A stretch of 64,000 nt of DNA from NCBI GenBank assembly GCA_002803225.1, contig NXFV01001453.1, positions 62,001-126,000 on the forward strand, in the 5' to 3' direction. The position numbers and the translations under genes are program-made. Of this stretch, positions 44,295 to 55,321 are shown piece after piece; position 1 is the first letter of the stretch, and every line of letters begins with the position of its first letter. The DNA is from Gamarada debralockiae. Its lineage: Eukaryota; Ascomycota; Leotiomycetes; Helotiales; Hyphodiscaceae. The notes under the pieces are model-generated. The model did not search any database, was not told the origin of the DNA, and saw nothing but the letters and a program-made list of their open reading frames with translations.

Positions 44295-45719
44295 ATGGTT
44301 CCCAAAATCTTCGCAACCGGAACAGTAAGTATTACCAATCACAACCATGCGTCGAAATCTCAGTCCTTATCTCAACGAGGCACTTCTGCACAAAACTTCA
44401 ACAATCCACTTTACTATCTAACCTCCCCTCTATTAAACACCGCCTGACACCCGGCTAGACAGGCTACCTAGGCGGCACAGTCCTCACCTACCTCCTCACG
44501 CTGCACCCTGACTGGGAATCCTCCATAACATGCCTCGTGCGCTCTCCTTCCAATCCAAACCCCTCCAATTCAAATCCCTCCCAGCCAAGCCATTCCCGTG
44601 CCTCTTCCCTATCAACAGCCTACCCCTCCCTCTCCATCGTCAGCGCAACACTCGAAGACAGTCAAGTTCTCGAAGGCGAGGCTGCGAAAGCAGATATCAT
44701 CCTGCATTTCGCGAGTTCAGATCACGTGGGCGCTGCCGCGGCTATTAAACGGGGGTTAGAGAGGGGAAAAGGAGGGTATTGGATCCATACGTCTGGAACA
44801 GACATCCTTCTGAAGCCAGAACTATTGTCAGGGAACAAAGTTGAGGGAGGTGTAAGTGAGGTGAAGGTTTATGATGATTGGGAGGGGGTTGGGGAGGTTG
44901 TTTCATTTCCCGGTAAACTCTTTCTCCACGTTCCTCCACATTCCTCCTCGATTCCTCGTACTCTGTGAAAACAGCTGACGGCCACATAGAAGCACATTCC
45001 CACCGCCCCTGTGATGCCATCCCACTCTCCCTCTCCCAATCCACCTCTTCCACCAAAGTCAAAACAGCCATCATCTGCCCACCGACCATCTTCGGCGCAG
45101 GTCGCGGAACGGGCTCGACACGTTCACACCAGATCTACGAACTTGCTCGCTTGACGCTAAAACGAGGGACAGGAATTTTGATTCCTGGACATGGGAAGGG
45201 AGAAGGGAAGGATAGGACGTTCTGGCCGAATATCCATGTTGATGATTTGACGAGGCTGTATTTGGAGATTATTGAGAGTGCGACTGCAGAGTTAGAAGAG
45301 AGGGAGGGAGCGGGGAAAGGGAAGGCGACGTGGGGGAATGAGGGCTATTATTTTGCTGAGAATGGGGTGCACTACGTACGTGAAATCTTTCCCCTGACGC
45401 TGGTCGACCGCTTGGAAGTATTTGGCGAATGAGAAAGCTGACTTGGAGATTTTAGTGGCAAGACGTTTCAGATGCAATTGCTGAAGAAGCTCATAAGCAG
45501 GGCTTTCTGAAGAGTGGAGAAGTGATGAAACTTGAGGAGAACGAGAAAGATTTGTTGAAATCTGCTGGTCCTGCACTTTGGAACACAGAAGCGAGTTGCA
45601 AGTCGATCAGGGCTAGGAAACTGTTTGGTTGGGAGCCGAGGGAAAAGGAGTTGAAGGATGAGATTGCAGAAGTTGTGAGGAGTGAGGCTGAACGCGGTGG
45701 CTTCACCAAACAGGGTTGA
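44295..45719 (+). CDS. NAD(P)-dependent epimerase/dehydratase-like SDR protein
   Basis: Four exons (44295-44324, 44459-44912, 44975-45375, 45456-45719) join to 382 residues. The first intron falls inside the dinucleotide-binding motif. Only the acceptor at 44458 rebuilds the Rossmann glycine motif (FATGTTGYLGGTVLTYLL). Further extended-SDR features are ADIILHFASSDHVGAAAAIK (the strand-4 region), WIHTSGTD, AIICPPTIFGAGRGTGSTRS and IHVDDLTRLYLEIIE. The C-terminal part (KLFGWEPREKELKDEIAEVV) fits proteins annotated as nucleoside-diphosphate-sugar epimerases. A canonical YxxxK is not obvious, as seen in many atypical members, so activity is uncertain. The substrate is unknown. Confidence 0.82.
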
Positions 45720-45961
45720 ATTGCCAGCATCACCAGCGTAGCCTTAAACAGCGAATAACAATCAACTCTCCACAAGTACAATCAATACGCTGCCACCCGG
45801 CTTCGAAAATTGTTTCTTAGTGTACTAAGTTTCGTATACACATGACATGAGCAGAGTTATCCACACCCCAACCCCCATACTTCCTTCAAATCCCCCATCC
45901 TGGAAAATGACCCCAAACGCCTTGCTACAAAATCAGACACTTGGTATCATTTATCCGACAA

Positions 45962-47517
45962 TCAGAATTCTCCACCAGTGTTCCCACCTCCACCCATAGC
46001 TCTCGCTCCCCATACTCCGACTAATCCCCACATCCCCACTCTCCATCCTCTCCATAAACCTTCGATTCCCTGTCCTTTCCTTTCCACCTTCTTGCCCTTC
46101 TTCTTCTTGCCCACGGTAATTTCCTGACTTGATGTTCCTTCTTCTCGTATGATGCTCCACATAGTACCCAGAACACCTTTATATGGCCCAATCTCTACCA
46201 TTGGTTCAAACTCTGTCCCACCCTGCACACGATATTGGCTTGAGGTGAGAACAGCCATTTGTCCGCGTCGTAGTACTGTTTCGAGAGGAAGCTTGAGGAA
46301 TAGCTCCACGGCCCGAGATATGAATTTGAAGAAGCTGTAGGTGGTTGGTGTGAGAACTGGGTCAATGGCGAGGTGAGTCCGGAGAAGGAGAGGCGTGGAG
46401 TGGTTGATTGTAGGGGTGATGAGGCTGTGTAGGATAGTGGGTATCATTAATGTTGAGGGACAGAGGTAAGAGGGTAGTGTTCGGAGGTTGTGGATCATTG
46501 ATCGCCTGGGGAGGGAAATGAGCGTGAGAATGAGCCTGTGAAACGTTAGTTGATCGGTAGAATTGTAGACTGGGTAAGGGCACGGGCACTGACTTGGTAC
46601 GGACGAGGTCTAATGGTGCGAGGATGAGTCCGGTAGCGACTGAAGCTGCAACTGCCACTGCCAGTGATGCCCAAGGGTAGGGAGAATCTGCCACTTCGGT
46701 CACGGGCCCTAATCCTCCTATTACACCTGCATCTGGAACATTGAATAGTGCAGAGAATACACCTCTTGACCAACTCTCAACTGTTTTCAGCAGGAACGTA
46801 TAGACGAATGTAGAATTTGAGCCCTTCCAAACTCCCCATGCTCCTTCTTTTGTCCATTCTTGCGATATGACCTCCATAATCGAGTCCGACTTCTTCAGCG
46901 CAAGTTGATGCGAGGATTTAGGCGATCTGGGAGGAGGCGGGGGTGTTCGGTCATCATAGTCGTGCTGCCGTTGTGATCTTGGACGAGAGTACGAATGTGA
47001 AGATGGAGCAGCGGAGGTAAAATACGCAGGCTCGTCTGGATCAGAGTCATCTGAAGGATACTGGATGCAAGAATTAGCAAAGTCCGCAAACACCATGCAT
47101 CTGCCATACATCAGAGTAAGCTCTATCTTCCCGATGTGACTGTGCACCGTCCGTCATAATGACACCATCCCTAATAGTCATTTCTTCCTGCCCATCTTGA
47201 CGTTTGACCTGCAATACCGTCTTCGCAATATCGAATGGCTGACTTAACAGAACGCTGACGTATCTGTACAGAGCTTCATCCAACGTTTTCCTAATACTCT
47301 CTATGGTCGACGGCGAAGCATCGGACATATAGTCACTGTAATCGATATCAGAGAACATCTCACGCGCCGAGGACGCGTAGGATGATGCGCTGCCATTTCT
47401 TGGTCCGAGGCCATGAGTTCCTGAGCTTGTTGCGCCGGGAGTGTCTTGTGGGATGCCGATTGACGGCGGTATATAGTACGGTCTTAGAGGATTTGGCTCT
47501 CCGCGTGAAGTCGCCAT
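45962..47517 (-). CDS. UGO1: Mitochondrial fusion protein Ugo1 (modified carrier)
   Basis: Three minus-strand exons (47517-47110, 47060-46594, 46535-45962) join to 482 residues; yeast Ugo1 has 502. Ugo1 links Fzo1 and Mgm1 and drives outer- and inner-membrane fusion. The N-terminus is disordered with no presequence. Carrier-like features follow: RYVSVLLSQPFDIAKTVLQV (a degenerate Px[DE]xx[RK]), then EGAWGVWKGSNSTFVYTFLL, then VATGLILAPLDLVRTKLILT (rebuilt across intron 2), and FLKLPLETVLRRGQMAVL. The C-terminal block is IEGLWRGWRVGMWGLVGVWG. The Pro/Arg-rich loop between the first repeats is typical of the fungal proteins. It is divergent from the ferredoxin gene with 377 bases between the starts. 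Confidence 0.88.
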
Positions 47518-47894
47518 GTTACTGTATTGTTACATGAATATAGGTTGAGAGGATTCGTCCAAGATTTTTGTCGATGCTTGGTTTCTTAAGACAAGGATGT
47601 CCATTGCAATCGTGAGGCTCGCGTAGAATTTCCCAAGAAGAGAGCTCCGATAAACATTTTTTGAGCGGATCGCATGTGCCACAACATCTACAACAAGAAC
47701 GACAACCACAATTGGATATGGATAGATAGACCGCTATTTGAAGGAAGACACTGTCCGGGCAATTCACTAGAAGGTCTACCATATTCGCTCCTACCCGAAT
47801 TCCTTTAACTTCAAAACCAACATCCTCGACCTTATCTCCGTCTTCCTCTCAACCACCGTCGGTCTTTTCTTGGAGAACGCTCTCTCGAATTAAA
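47518..47894. promoter_or_regulatory. Divergent promoter, UGO1 and ferredoxin
   Basis: 377 bases lie between the start codons of two nuclear genes for mitochondrial proteins. A Cys-rich open stretch on the minus strand here has no family signal and is not called. Confidence 0.6.
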
Positions 47895-48636
47895 ATGTCT
47901 GCCAAACAAGTTGCAAGTCGGGGCTTGTCAGGTCTAAGTCGAGGAAGCTTTCAATGCAGCCGGAAGTCATTTGCGACAACCCCAGCGTGTCATCGTCGAG
48001 CAATATCCTCAAATGCACCCGCCACAAGATCATATCCCTTTCGCACCTTTGCCCCACAGAACTCCTCGGTTTCGAATCAATCAGTTAGACCTTTGGAAGC
48101 TCGACGAACCTTCTCATGTACACAAGCAGTTGCACACGGTGACTGGTCGCCACCGAAGCCTGGAGAAGAGTGAGTGTGGCCCGGAATATACATATAGTAC
48201 GCATTACTCATTCAATGGCAGGCTCTATGTTACATTTATCGACAAGGAGGGCGACGAGCACAAGATTGTAGTTTCGAAGGGAGACAATCTGTTAGACATA
48301 GCACAGGCCCATGATATTGAGATGGAAGGTCAGTGGACCCACCTCTCTTTACCCCTGGAACCCACTAACAGGCGTATAGGAGCTTGCGGAGGATCCTGTG
48401 CATGCTCAACATGTCACGTTATAGTCGAAGATGAGGCATTATACGACCAGATGCCAGAACCGGACGATGACGAGAACGATATGCTGGATCTGGCGTTTGG
48501 CCTTACAGAAACATCGAGACTGGGTTGCCAGGTGATCATGTCGAAGGAACTGGATGGATTGCGGGTCAAGCTTCCTTCAATGACTAGAAATATGCAGGCG
48601 AGCGATTTCAGCAAGAAAAACGAGCGGTCGGATTGA
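47895..48636 (+). CDS. YAH1: Mitochondrial [2Fe-2S] ferredoxin (adrenodoxin type)
   Basis: Three exons (47895-48169, 48222-48328, 48380-48636) join to 212 residues. The first 85 or so residues form a Ser/Arg-rich mitochondrial presequence. The mature protein starts near PPKPGEELYVTFIDKEGDEH; the acceptor at 48221 was preferred over one at 48207 because it rebuilds this conserved start. The cluster ligands are Cys130, Cys136, Cys139 (GACGGSCACSTCHVIV) and Cys177 (RLGCQVI), the spacing C-x5-C-x2-C-x37-C of vertebrate-type ferredoxins. The acidic stretch EPDDDENDMLDLA is the binding site for ferredoxin reductase. It supplies electrons for Fe-S cluster assembly and for heme A and ubiquinone synthesis in the matrix. 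Confidence 0.93.
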
Positions 48637-48905
48637 AGAAATAAGGGAGACGGTAATATAGAAGTGGATGGGTTCGTGAGCATCTTGGGATGGAGCGGGA
48701 GCATTTCTGCGAGATATTTTGGATCACCTGGAGATCCTTTGGGAGAGTATCATATCATTGATGCTCCTGTACATGTAACAACATACGGCTCTTCAACAGC
48801 CTGTACATAGGGACTCATTTGAGTGGCAGCAATATGCTGCAATAGAACGCCACACAACCATCCAAACGCCTTGCTATGCCCAATTCACACGTTTCAGTCA
48901 TTCCC
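48637..48905. other. Convergent 3' region
   Basis: Gap between the stops of the ferredoxin gene and the minus-strand RRP15 gene. Nothing further is seen. Confidence 0.45.
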
Positions 48906-49775
48906 TCAAGCTTCCTCAATACCACCGGCCTTCAACCCCCCACCACCCCCAGCAATCAACTCCAGGAAGCCCTTCTTACTCATCTCATTAACCCTCTCCT
49001 CCCGTCTCCCCTGCCCAACAACACCCTTAACCCTCGCCTCCCTCGCTGCCTCCTCTCCCTTAACCTGCGCGGCCCTCACCGCATTAAAAAGCTTAACCAC
49101 ACCCCTCTGCGCCGTCTTCCTCAATCGTTTCTCCAACTCCATAGTCTCCTGCACACTCGCCCCCTCCCTCCCACTGGCTGCATCAAACGCCGTACTAGCC
49201 CCAAGCACATCTTTTACCCTTCCCTTATCCAATGCTGTCCTCCTCTCCTCTTTCATATTCCGCTTCGCCTTCTTCTCGAGCGCTAGATCGGTAATTTCTT
49301 TGCTGGCTTGGATGGCGTTTACGCTGCGTGATAGCACAGGGTCGGACCGTTTTGAGGAGGAGAGTTTGGAGGAGAGGATCTTGGACATTGATGTTGCGAA
49401 GGCTTCGGGATCGTTTCTCTTCCTCTTTTTCACTAAATTCGGATTGCCACCCTCATCACCATCCTCGTCATCTTCGGAATCTGAATCTGAGTTCGATCCA
49501 TCTGTAACCTCCTCTTCCTCTTCCTCTGCGTTTGCTGAAACGGGTTCGTCGTCTAGTTCTTCATCTGAGAGTGTGCCAGTGACGAGGTCGGTGGAAGCGA
49601 GACCTTCATCGTCGGAATCTTGCAGGTTCACGGCTTGGAAATCTGGGGTGTCTTCGGCTTCTGATTCGGATGTTGAGTTGTAGTCGGTTTGCCTTTTGAA
49701 TTTTTTGTGGGGGCGCGAGACTTTGCCTTTCATGCCATCCTCCACTCTGCGCTTTTTGGAGACTGAACCGGCCAT
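48906..49775 (-). CDS. RRP15: Ribosome biogenesis protein Rrp15
   Basis: A single minus-strand exon encodes 289 residues starting MAGSVSKKRRVEDGMKGK. The frame is open further upstream to 49889, but that extension is not conserved-looking. Rrp15 is a nucleolar factor for 60S (and early 40S) pre-rRNA processing. The N-terminal half is acidic and Ser-rich (NAEEEEEEVTDGSNSDSDSE). The conserved core follows, FATSMSKILSSKLSSSKRSD with PVLSRS, then a basic helical region ALEKKAKRNMKEERRTALDK, and the end block LRKTAQRGVVKLFNAVRAAQ, which leads to the GFLELIAGG tail. The opposite strand is open for 286 codons only because of the Glu/Asp/Ser bias. Confidence 0.88.
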   Translation of the reverse strand: MAGSVSKKRRVEDGMKGKVSRPHKKFKRQTDYNSTSESEAEDTPDFQAVNLQDSDDEGLASTDLVTGTLSDEELDDEPVSANAEEEEEEVTDGSNSDSDSEDDEDGDEGGNPNLVKKRKRNDPEAFATSMSKILSSKLSSSKRSDPVLSRSVNAIQASKEITDLALEKKAKRNMKEERRTALDKGRVKDVLGASTAFDAASGREGASVQETMELEKRLRKTAQRGVVKLFNAVRAAQVKGEEAAREARVKGVVGQGRREERVNEMSKKGFLELIAGGGGGLKAGGIEEA

Positions 49776-50010
49776 TTTGTGAGGTTGGTTGAGCGATTGA
49801 CCGTTCTGTCTTTGGGAAGGGGTTCGAAATCTTATCAGACAAGGGCAGTAAAAAAATATTTGGAGGTTGTTCCGAGATTTGCGGAACAATCGTTCATTGG
49901 CTGACCCACTTTTGCACCCCGCCTTCCGAATCCCACATTTCGAGAGAAGAACACTTCAGTCACATCACAGCAGCGACGACAGCAACATCGTCGCATATTC
50001 CATAATCAAT
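49776..50010. promoter_or_regulatory. Divergent promoter, RRP15 and SRP54
   Basis: 235 bases between two growth-related genes. An AT stretch AAAAAAATATTT lies near 49851; no defined element is recognised. Confidence 0.6.
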
Positions 50011-51621
50011 ATGGTTCTTCAAGATCTCGGACGGCGCATCAATGCCGCCGTCAGCGACCTGACGCGGTCCAGCAATCTCGACGAAAAGGTAACATTCAAG
50101 CCCACGTGCCATGACTCCCACTAACAATTCCAGGCCTTCGATGGCATGATAAAAGAAATCTGCGCCGCCCTTCTGGAAGCAGACGTAAACGTACGCCTCG
50201 TCGGAAACCTCCGCAAATCCATCAAAGCCTCCGTAAACTTCAAAGAGCTGGCCCCAGGCGTAAACAAGAAACGACTTATCCAAAAAGCCGTGTTCGACGA
50301 ACTGGTCAAACTCGTGGATCCCCATGCCGAGCCGTTCAAGCCTAAGAAGGGGAAGGCGAATGTTATCATGTTTGTGGGACTGCAAGGTGCGGGAAAGACG
50401 ACTACGTGTACGAAATTAGCGAGACATTATCAGTCGAGAGGATTTAAGGCGTGTTTGGTGTGCGCGGATACGTTCCGAGCGGGTGCTTTCGATCAGTTAA
50501 AGCAGAATGCTACGAAGGCGAAGATCCCCTATTATGGGTCGCTCACACAAACGGATCCTGCGGCTGTGGCGAGGGAAGGTGTAGAGAAGTTCAAGAAGGA
50601 GAGATTTGAGATTATTATCGTGGATACCAGTGGAAGACATCGGCAAGAAGATGCGCTGTTCCAGGAGATGGTGGAGATTCAAAGGGCAGTGACGCCGGAT
50701 CAGACTATCATGGTACTCGATGCTAGTATTGGACAACAGGCTGAGGCGCAGAGTAAGGCTTTCAAGGAGACTGCGGATTTCGGTGCGATTATTATCACGA
50801 AAACGGATGGCCATGCCAGTGGCGGAGGTGCTATCTCGGCTGTCGCTGCAACACATACACCTATTGTCTTCATTGGAACGGGAGAGCACATGTTAGATCT
50901 GGAACGATTCGCCCCCCAACAATTCGTATCGAAATTACTTGGAATGGGCGATATGCAAGGTCTGGTCGAGCACGTTCAATCGCTGAAGCTGGATCAAAAA
51001 GACACTATGAAGCACATAGCAGAAGGAGTCTTCACGGTCCGTGACCTTCGCGATCAACTATCCAACATCATGAAAATGGGTCCTTTATCGAAAATGGCGG
51101 GCATGATACCAGGAATGAGTGGAATGATGCAAGGCATGGACGACGAGGAAGGATCTATGAAACTCAAGCGCATGATCTATATCTGCGATTCGATGACAAC
51201 GAAGGAGCTTGATAGCGATGGAAAGATGTTTATTGAGCAGCCTACGCGGATGACGAGAATAGCATATGGATCTGGGACAAGTGTGCGAGAAGTCGAGGAT
51301 CTACTCACGCAGCACAAGATGATGGCTGGAATGGCGAAGAAGATGGGCGGAAATATGAAGAATATGGCGAGGGCACAGGGAGCCATGGGAGGTGGAAACA
51401 AGGCGCAACAGATGGCGGCCATGCAGAAACGGCTGCAGAGTATGGGTGGAGCCGGGGGAGCAGGTGCTGGTGGAATGCCTGATATGGGATCGTTGATGAA
51501 GATGCTGGGGGGTGGAGGCGCAGGAGGAGGAGGTATGCCTGGTGGGATGGATATGCAGGCGATGATGAAGCAAATGGGAGGTATGATGGGTGGGGGCGGT
51601 GCTGGAAGAGGGAGGAGGTGA
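50011..51621 (+). CDS. SRP54: Signal recognition particle 54 kDa GTPase
   Basis: Two exons (50011-50088 and 50134-51621) join to 521 residues, normal for a fungal SRP54. It binds signal sequences and 7S RNA and, through its GTPase, docks ribosomes at the SRP receptor. The N domain (1 to about 95) begins [16 protein letters not shown]. The G domain shows [13 protein letters not shown] (about 107), then [35 protein letters not shown] (about 187) and [14 protein letters not shown] (about 247). The M domain runs from about 325, with the Met-rich helices [20 protein letters not shown] and the RNA-binding block [20 protein letters not shown]. It ends in a long Gly/Met-rich tail. The first intron at codon 26 is typical of the fungal gene. 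Confidence 0.96.
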
Positions 51622-51849
51622 AAATTCGCTTAGCAGTCTCAAATGGGTAAAGGGGTTGCATCAAGCGCGGCGTACGGTGAATGGACTTTGGTGTTTTGAG
51701 AATTACGGAATCTAAAAAGATGTACAGAGTTCCGTTTGTCACTTCTGACCCGTCATATAAGCAGTCTTCTCAACATTGTGTTTCGGGGAGTCGTCTCTTG
51801 GTTATTGATCTTTTGATTGATTTGAACTGCCCAAGGTATGATTTTCATT
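51622..51849. other. Convergent 3' region
   Basis: Gap between the stops of SRP54 and the minus-strand gelsolin gene. Nothing further is seen. Confidence 0.45.
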
Positions 51850-53025
51850 CTATACTTCCAGCGCCCTCGAGAATGCCGAGTTCTCGTTGCCCTCTACTAC
51901 GCTCTTAATGGGCGTAAGATAGGCGTCTTGAAGCTGATTCACATACATTTGAGCCGCCTTAATCCACATGGCCTTCTCGGCTTTACTAGCTCCCAGACCT
52001 CGCCAGACCCAGATAGCTTTGCCGGTGTCAACAACAAAGATATCATTACCGTCGAGGTCTGCTCTTCGGATGGGCTGACCGTCCTTTACGAGATCAAAGG
52101 ACAATTGACCCGAGGCATCGCTGAGGCGGAATAATCTGGTTGGCCTCCCAGCTTCGCCTGCAGACTTCTCTGACGACGAGAATGGTCTAGGGCATCGAAA
52201 CTCCCTCTGATCAACATCTTTACCTCCCAGCAAATCAACGACCAGCTTAGATCTCGCCTCCATTTGTGACAGAACCTCCACATCGATATGTTTCGCAAGC
52301 GTTAAGTCGTTGACCACCTGCGCAGCCTTCGCCTTTTCCATGGGGCTACATTTCTTCCCTTGCCACACCCAGATCTTCACACCTGTATCCAGCACAAATA
52401 CATCATCCTCATCGAGACTCTGCCATGTGGGCTGCACCTCATGCACCACTATCCCATCCTTCCTCCCATTCGCAGGTTTGAAAATGCGCAGCAACGTTCT
52501 GATTTCCTTGTCATCTTCCTTCTCAACATGTCGGAACCCAGACCTAACACCACCACTCAAAATCTTAAGTCTGGGGAAAATGGCCATGAATTCCTCCGAA
52601 GGCGCAGCTTGAACCTCTCTATGCTGGCACGCCGTACCCTTCAAAAACTCATCCAGCTCCACCGTCTTATACGCCGCCGTGCCCGCCTCATCCTGAGACG
52701 TCTTACTCCCCAACCAAAAGAAGATATCATGTCCCAACTTCTTCCTTCCTTCTTTATCCCCAATTTCGTATGAGTGTAACACGATATAGCTGTCCCCGTC
52801 ATAGAATGAGCCAATTCGATCTTTAGGCCATGGGATTACTTGGAAATCTTCGATGCGCCAGACATAGAGGCCCGGGGCGTGGCCGATGAGGTTGTTGTTC
52901 CAGGCCGGTTCGGTTGAGGCCGAGGCGTATTTCACGTTGTGGTCGATGGTGCTGCCGATTAGTTCAACGTTTGAGTCTTTGACGTCGTATTCTTTTAGGT
53001 GCGTTAGGCCTTCGTGGGGTGGCAT
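51850..53025 (-). CDS. Severin-like actin-severing protein, three gelsolin repeats
   Basis: A single minus-strand exon encodes 391 residues. Three gelsolin repeats can be followed. Repeat one (about 50-145) has GLYVWRIEDFQVIPWPKDRI, then FYDGDSYIVLHSYE, DIFFWLGSKTSQDEAGTAA and a VELDEFLKGTACQHREVQ end. Repeat two (about 175-260) has VVHEVQPTWQSLDEDDVFVL, then DTGVKIWVWQGKKCSPMEKA. Repeat three (about 295-385) has RLFRLSDASGQLSFDLVKDG, then DIFVVDTGKAIWVWRGLGAS. Length and repeat number match severin and fragmin, which cap and cut actin filaments in response to calcium. There is no villin headpiece. The gene is intronless and the frame is intact. Confidence 0.9.
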   Translation of the reverse strand: MPPHEGLTHLKEYDVKDSNVELIGSTIDHNVKYASASTEPAWNNNLIGHAPGLYVWRIEDFQVIPWPKDRIGSFYDGDSYIVLHSYEIGDKEGRKKLGHDIFFWLGSKTSQDEAGTAAYKTVELDEFLKGTACQHREVQAAPSEEFMAIFPRLKILSGGVRSGFRHVEKEDDKEIRTLLRIFKPANGRKDGIVVHEVQPTWQSLDEDDVFVLDTGVKIWVWQGKKCSPMEKAKAAQVVNDLTLAKHIDVEVLSQMEARSKLVVDLLGGKDVDQREFRCPRPFSSSEKSAGEAGRPTRLFRLSDASGQLSFDLVKDGQPIRRADLDGNDIFVVDTGKAIWVWRGLGASKAEKAMWIKAAQMYVNQLQDAYLTPIKSVVEGNENSAFSRALEV

Positions 53026-54490
53026 TTTGTGGGTGTTGATTGAGGGTTAGATTAGTGAGAGAGGGTTCGTTGATCGTGAATGTGGATCGTGAAGGAGTTG
53101 TGTTCATTGTGGAGAATCGCGGGGTTGCGCGTGTTTGAAACGCGTTTCACCGTTGCCCAGGAAAGGAGTAATAATGTTCATCAATAATGTTCGCGCTTCC
53201 AGAATATCATCCCTCAGCCATCCGCCACTTCTCATTAATGCAGATAAGTATTTCTTCGCGTCGTATAGGATGGTTCATTACCAAGTGCTGTGTTGAGCCG
53301 GGGACCGTTCTCTTTCTGATCAGCGTCCCATTCTCTAGGGCCACATGATACAGTACGCTGGTGGTGCTTGAATCCACATTACTGCGAAGCTTAAATATCT
53401 GGCTTCAATTGAGATGAGCTCGGCAATGGAGTTTGCCTTGTACCAAGCCCATTAGGAAGTGGTCGTTCGTGCTTAACATGATGTCGAAACAAAGTGCTGC
53501 TCCTCGGAACTTCCTATTCTCCAAGTTTTGATTCCATTAAGTTTAATGGCTGTTGAAAGGCCGAAAGCACAGTTCATCTTTGCGTAGTCTCTTGCTAGTC
53601 TATTTTCCAGGTGGACGGCATCCTGTAGGGCAAAAGATCTGACAACGACAAAGGGCTGCACACTGTCTTGCAATTGAACGATTCGGACTATGAACGAAGG
53701 GTGGTTGTACGGACAGAGAAATCGCCTTCAGCTTCGTCTTACCAGCAGATGAGTCCGAGAGATCGCAGTTGTGAACTGTGTCCAGGTGGCTTTGGAGCTG
53801 CGACCAATAACTTCGAGGCTCTTGGACGAGAACTTCACCACGTCAGGTACGTTTTCCAGTTCATTGTGATCACTGAGGCTCTTGGCTGCCTTAGTGAAGC
53901 ATCCACCTTCGTATACTGGTAAATAAATTGTCATTATCAAGGTCCACGATTCGACTGCTTTCGGTTCCTCCAGAAGTGTTTAGGCCGACCATGAAGAGAC
54001 AGTTTTGCTTCAGGACTCAGGAGGCACTTTGAAATATCTATTATTGGATTATTTGGGGTGCCGGATGATCTTCAGGTACCCAAAACTCTAGGCTCTAGTA
54101 ACATCATGCGGCAACTACTCAGATTTAAACTCTGTTAAACCTATGCGCACCAATAACATGTTGCAAAAGAGCTTTAATACGGCCTTTGTCGGGCTCCACC
54201 AAAATAATCATTCTATTGTAAACAAAGTCACGCTCGTGTTTCTTTTGCGGTTTGTTATTAGCGTCGGATCGATCTCTAATGCCCCTCAGCTCCTAATACG
54301 GCTTGCACTGGTATCCGAGAACTTCTGGTTGGAAGTTGTCACGTACGATGATTTCTCGTGTTTTGATCGCGTATTCCTACTATAACCTGCCCTGTGTGTT
54401 CCGACATCTGTATAAATATTCTCAATTCCTCCCTCGTCTGTCGTTCTGTCATCTCGTGAGATTGAAGAAAATTCATTTTGGAGAAGTCGA
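53026..54490. other. Gene-poor stretch before the NLR relic
   Basis: No gene is supported. A short plus-strand segment (about 53757-53848, REIAVVNCVQVALELRP) could be a relic of the N-terminal domain of the NLR gene whose ATPase relic lies at 54491, but it is too short to be sure. Confidence 0.3.
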
Positions 54491-54748
54491 ACGACAAAAG
54501 TTGCAGTATGGGGACTTGGAGGTGTAGGTAAGACGCAGTTGGTGCTCGAGCTTTTCTACCGAATAAAAGACAAGCATAAGAATTGCTGAATCATCTGGAT
54601 ACCTGCAACTAACATGGAAAGCCTTCATCAAACATATCTCCACATTGGCCGACAGCTTAGTATACCTGGATGGGAAGAGGATAAGGCGGACGTGAAGAGA
54701 ATTTTGCAGGTTCACTTGAGCAAGGAGAGCGCAGGCCAGTGGCTTCTT
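54491..54748 (+). pseudogene. NLR (NB-ARC) ATPase relic
   Basis: The frame beginning TTKVAVWGLGGVGKTQLVLE holds a P-loop (GLGGVGKT, 54512-54535) in the setting typical of fungal NB-ARC proteins. It continues LFYRIKDKHK, an in-frame TGA stop (54587-54589), then IIWIPATNMESLHQTYLHIG and RQLSIPGWEEDKADVKRILQ. It stops being recognisable after LSKESAGQWLL, where the next block should contain the Walker B aspartates. This is the first 85 or so residues of the ATPase domain of an intracellular receptor of the incompatibility/NLR class. The stop and the missing remainder make it a pseudogene fragment. The sensing repeats and the N-terminal effector domain are not visible. Confidence 0.75.
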
Positions 54749-55321
54749 GCGTATGCGCAAAGGTTGCGGCGTCGCATTGCAGCTGTTTGAGTCATCGCTC
54801 GTATCATCTCCAATTGAGAGTAAGGTCATAGAACCAGAGGGAGCGCCGTGGGCTCGAAGAATTCAATGACCTGGCCGCCTCACTTTCAAGACGTGGTCGA
54901 CACTGCTCGCTCCGTATACGTTATCTGTTTTGCAGGAAATTCGTTTCCCATGGAATAATTACGAGCCTCCCCACCATATACGCCGAACCATCTGCGAGTC
55001 CTGACGCTGCCAGCGACGAACAGCGACGTAGGGAGCAACGACTAATCAGCACCTGCTGCATCAACAGCTCTGCCATTCTGGAGTCGGGCTGATGGGGTTG
55101 AGGGAATTCCTCCCTGGAATGTCCAGGGCTGTGTTGCATTTAGCTAATCATTCGAGCTTTGTGTTGACCTCGACAGCCTCCCATCATTGCCGACACACTA
55201 GTATTCGCAAAGCTGCTCTTCAGATACAGACAGAGCAAATCTTGCGAGGCAGGACTCAGGCGGTTGAGCCTGCAGGATACATTCAGCAGCAAGACGTTTG
55301 GCTAAAACAAATTCTATCATA
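54749..55321. other. Decayed continuation, no gene seen
   Basis: Between the NLR relic and the HET stop codon. I could not follow the NB-ARC domain into this stretch. A 77-codon plus-strand frame at 55092-55325 has no family signal. Confidence 0.35.

Noticed and set aside
47519..47782. Cys-rich 87-codon minus-strand frame, possible small secreted protein
   Set aside because: It sits in the UGO1/ferredoxin divergent promoter, has no clear signal peptide and contains no spacing typical of effectors.
48823..49683. 286-codon Ser/Leu-rich open frame on the plus strand
   Set aside because: It is antisense to RRP15. Runs of Ser come from GAA/GAG/GAT-type codons on the real strand.
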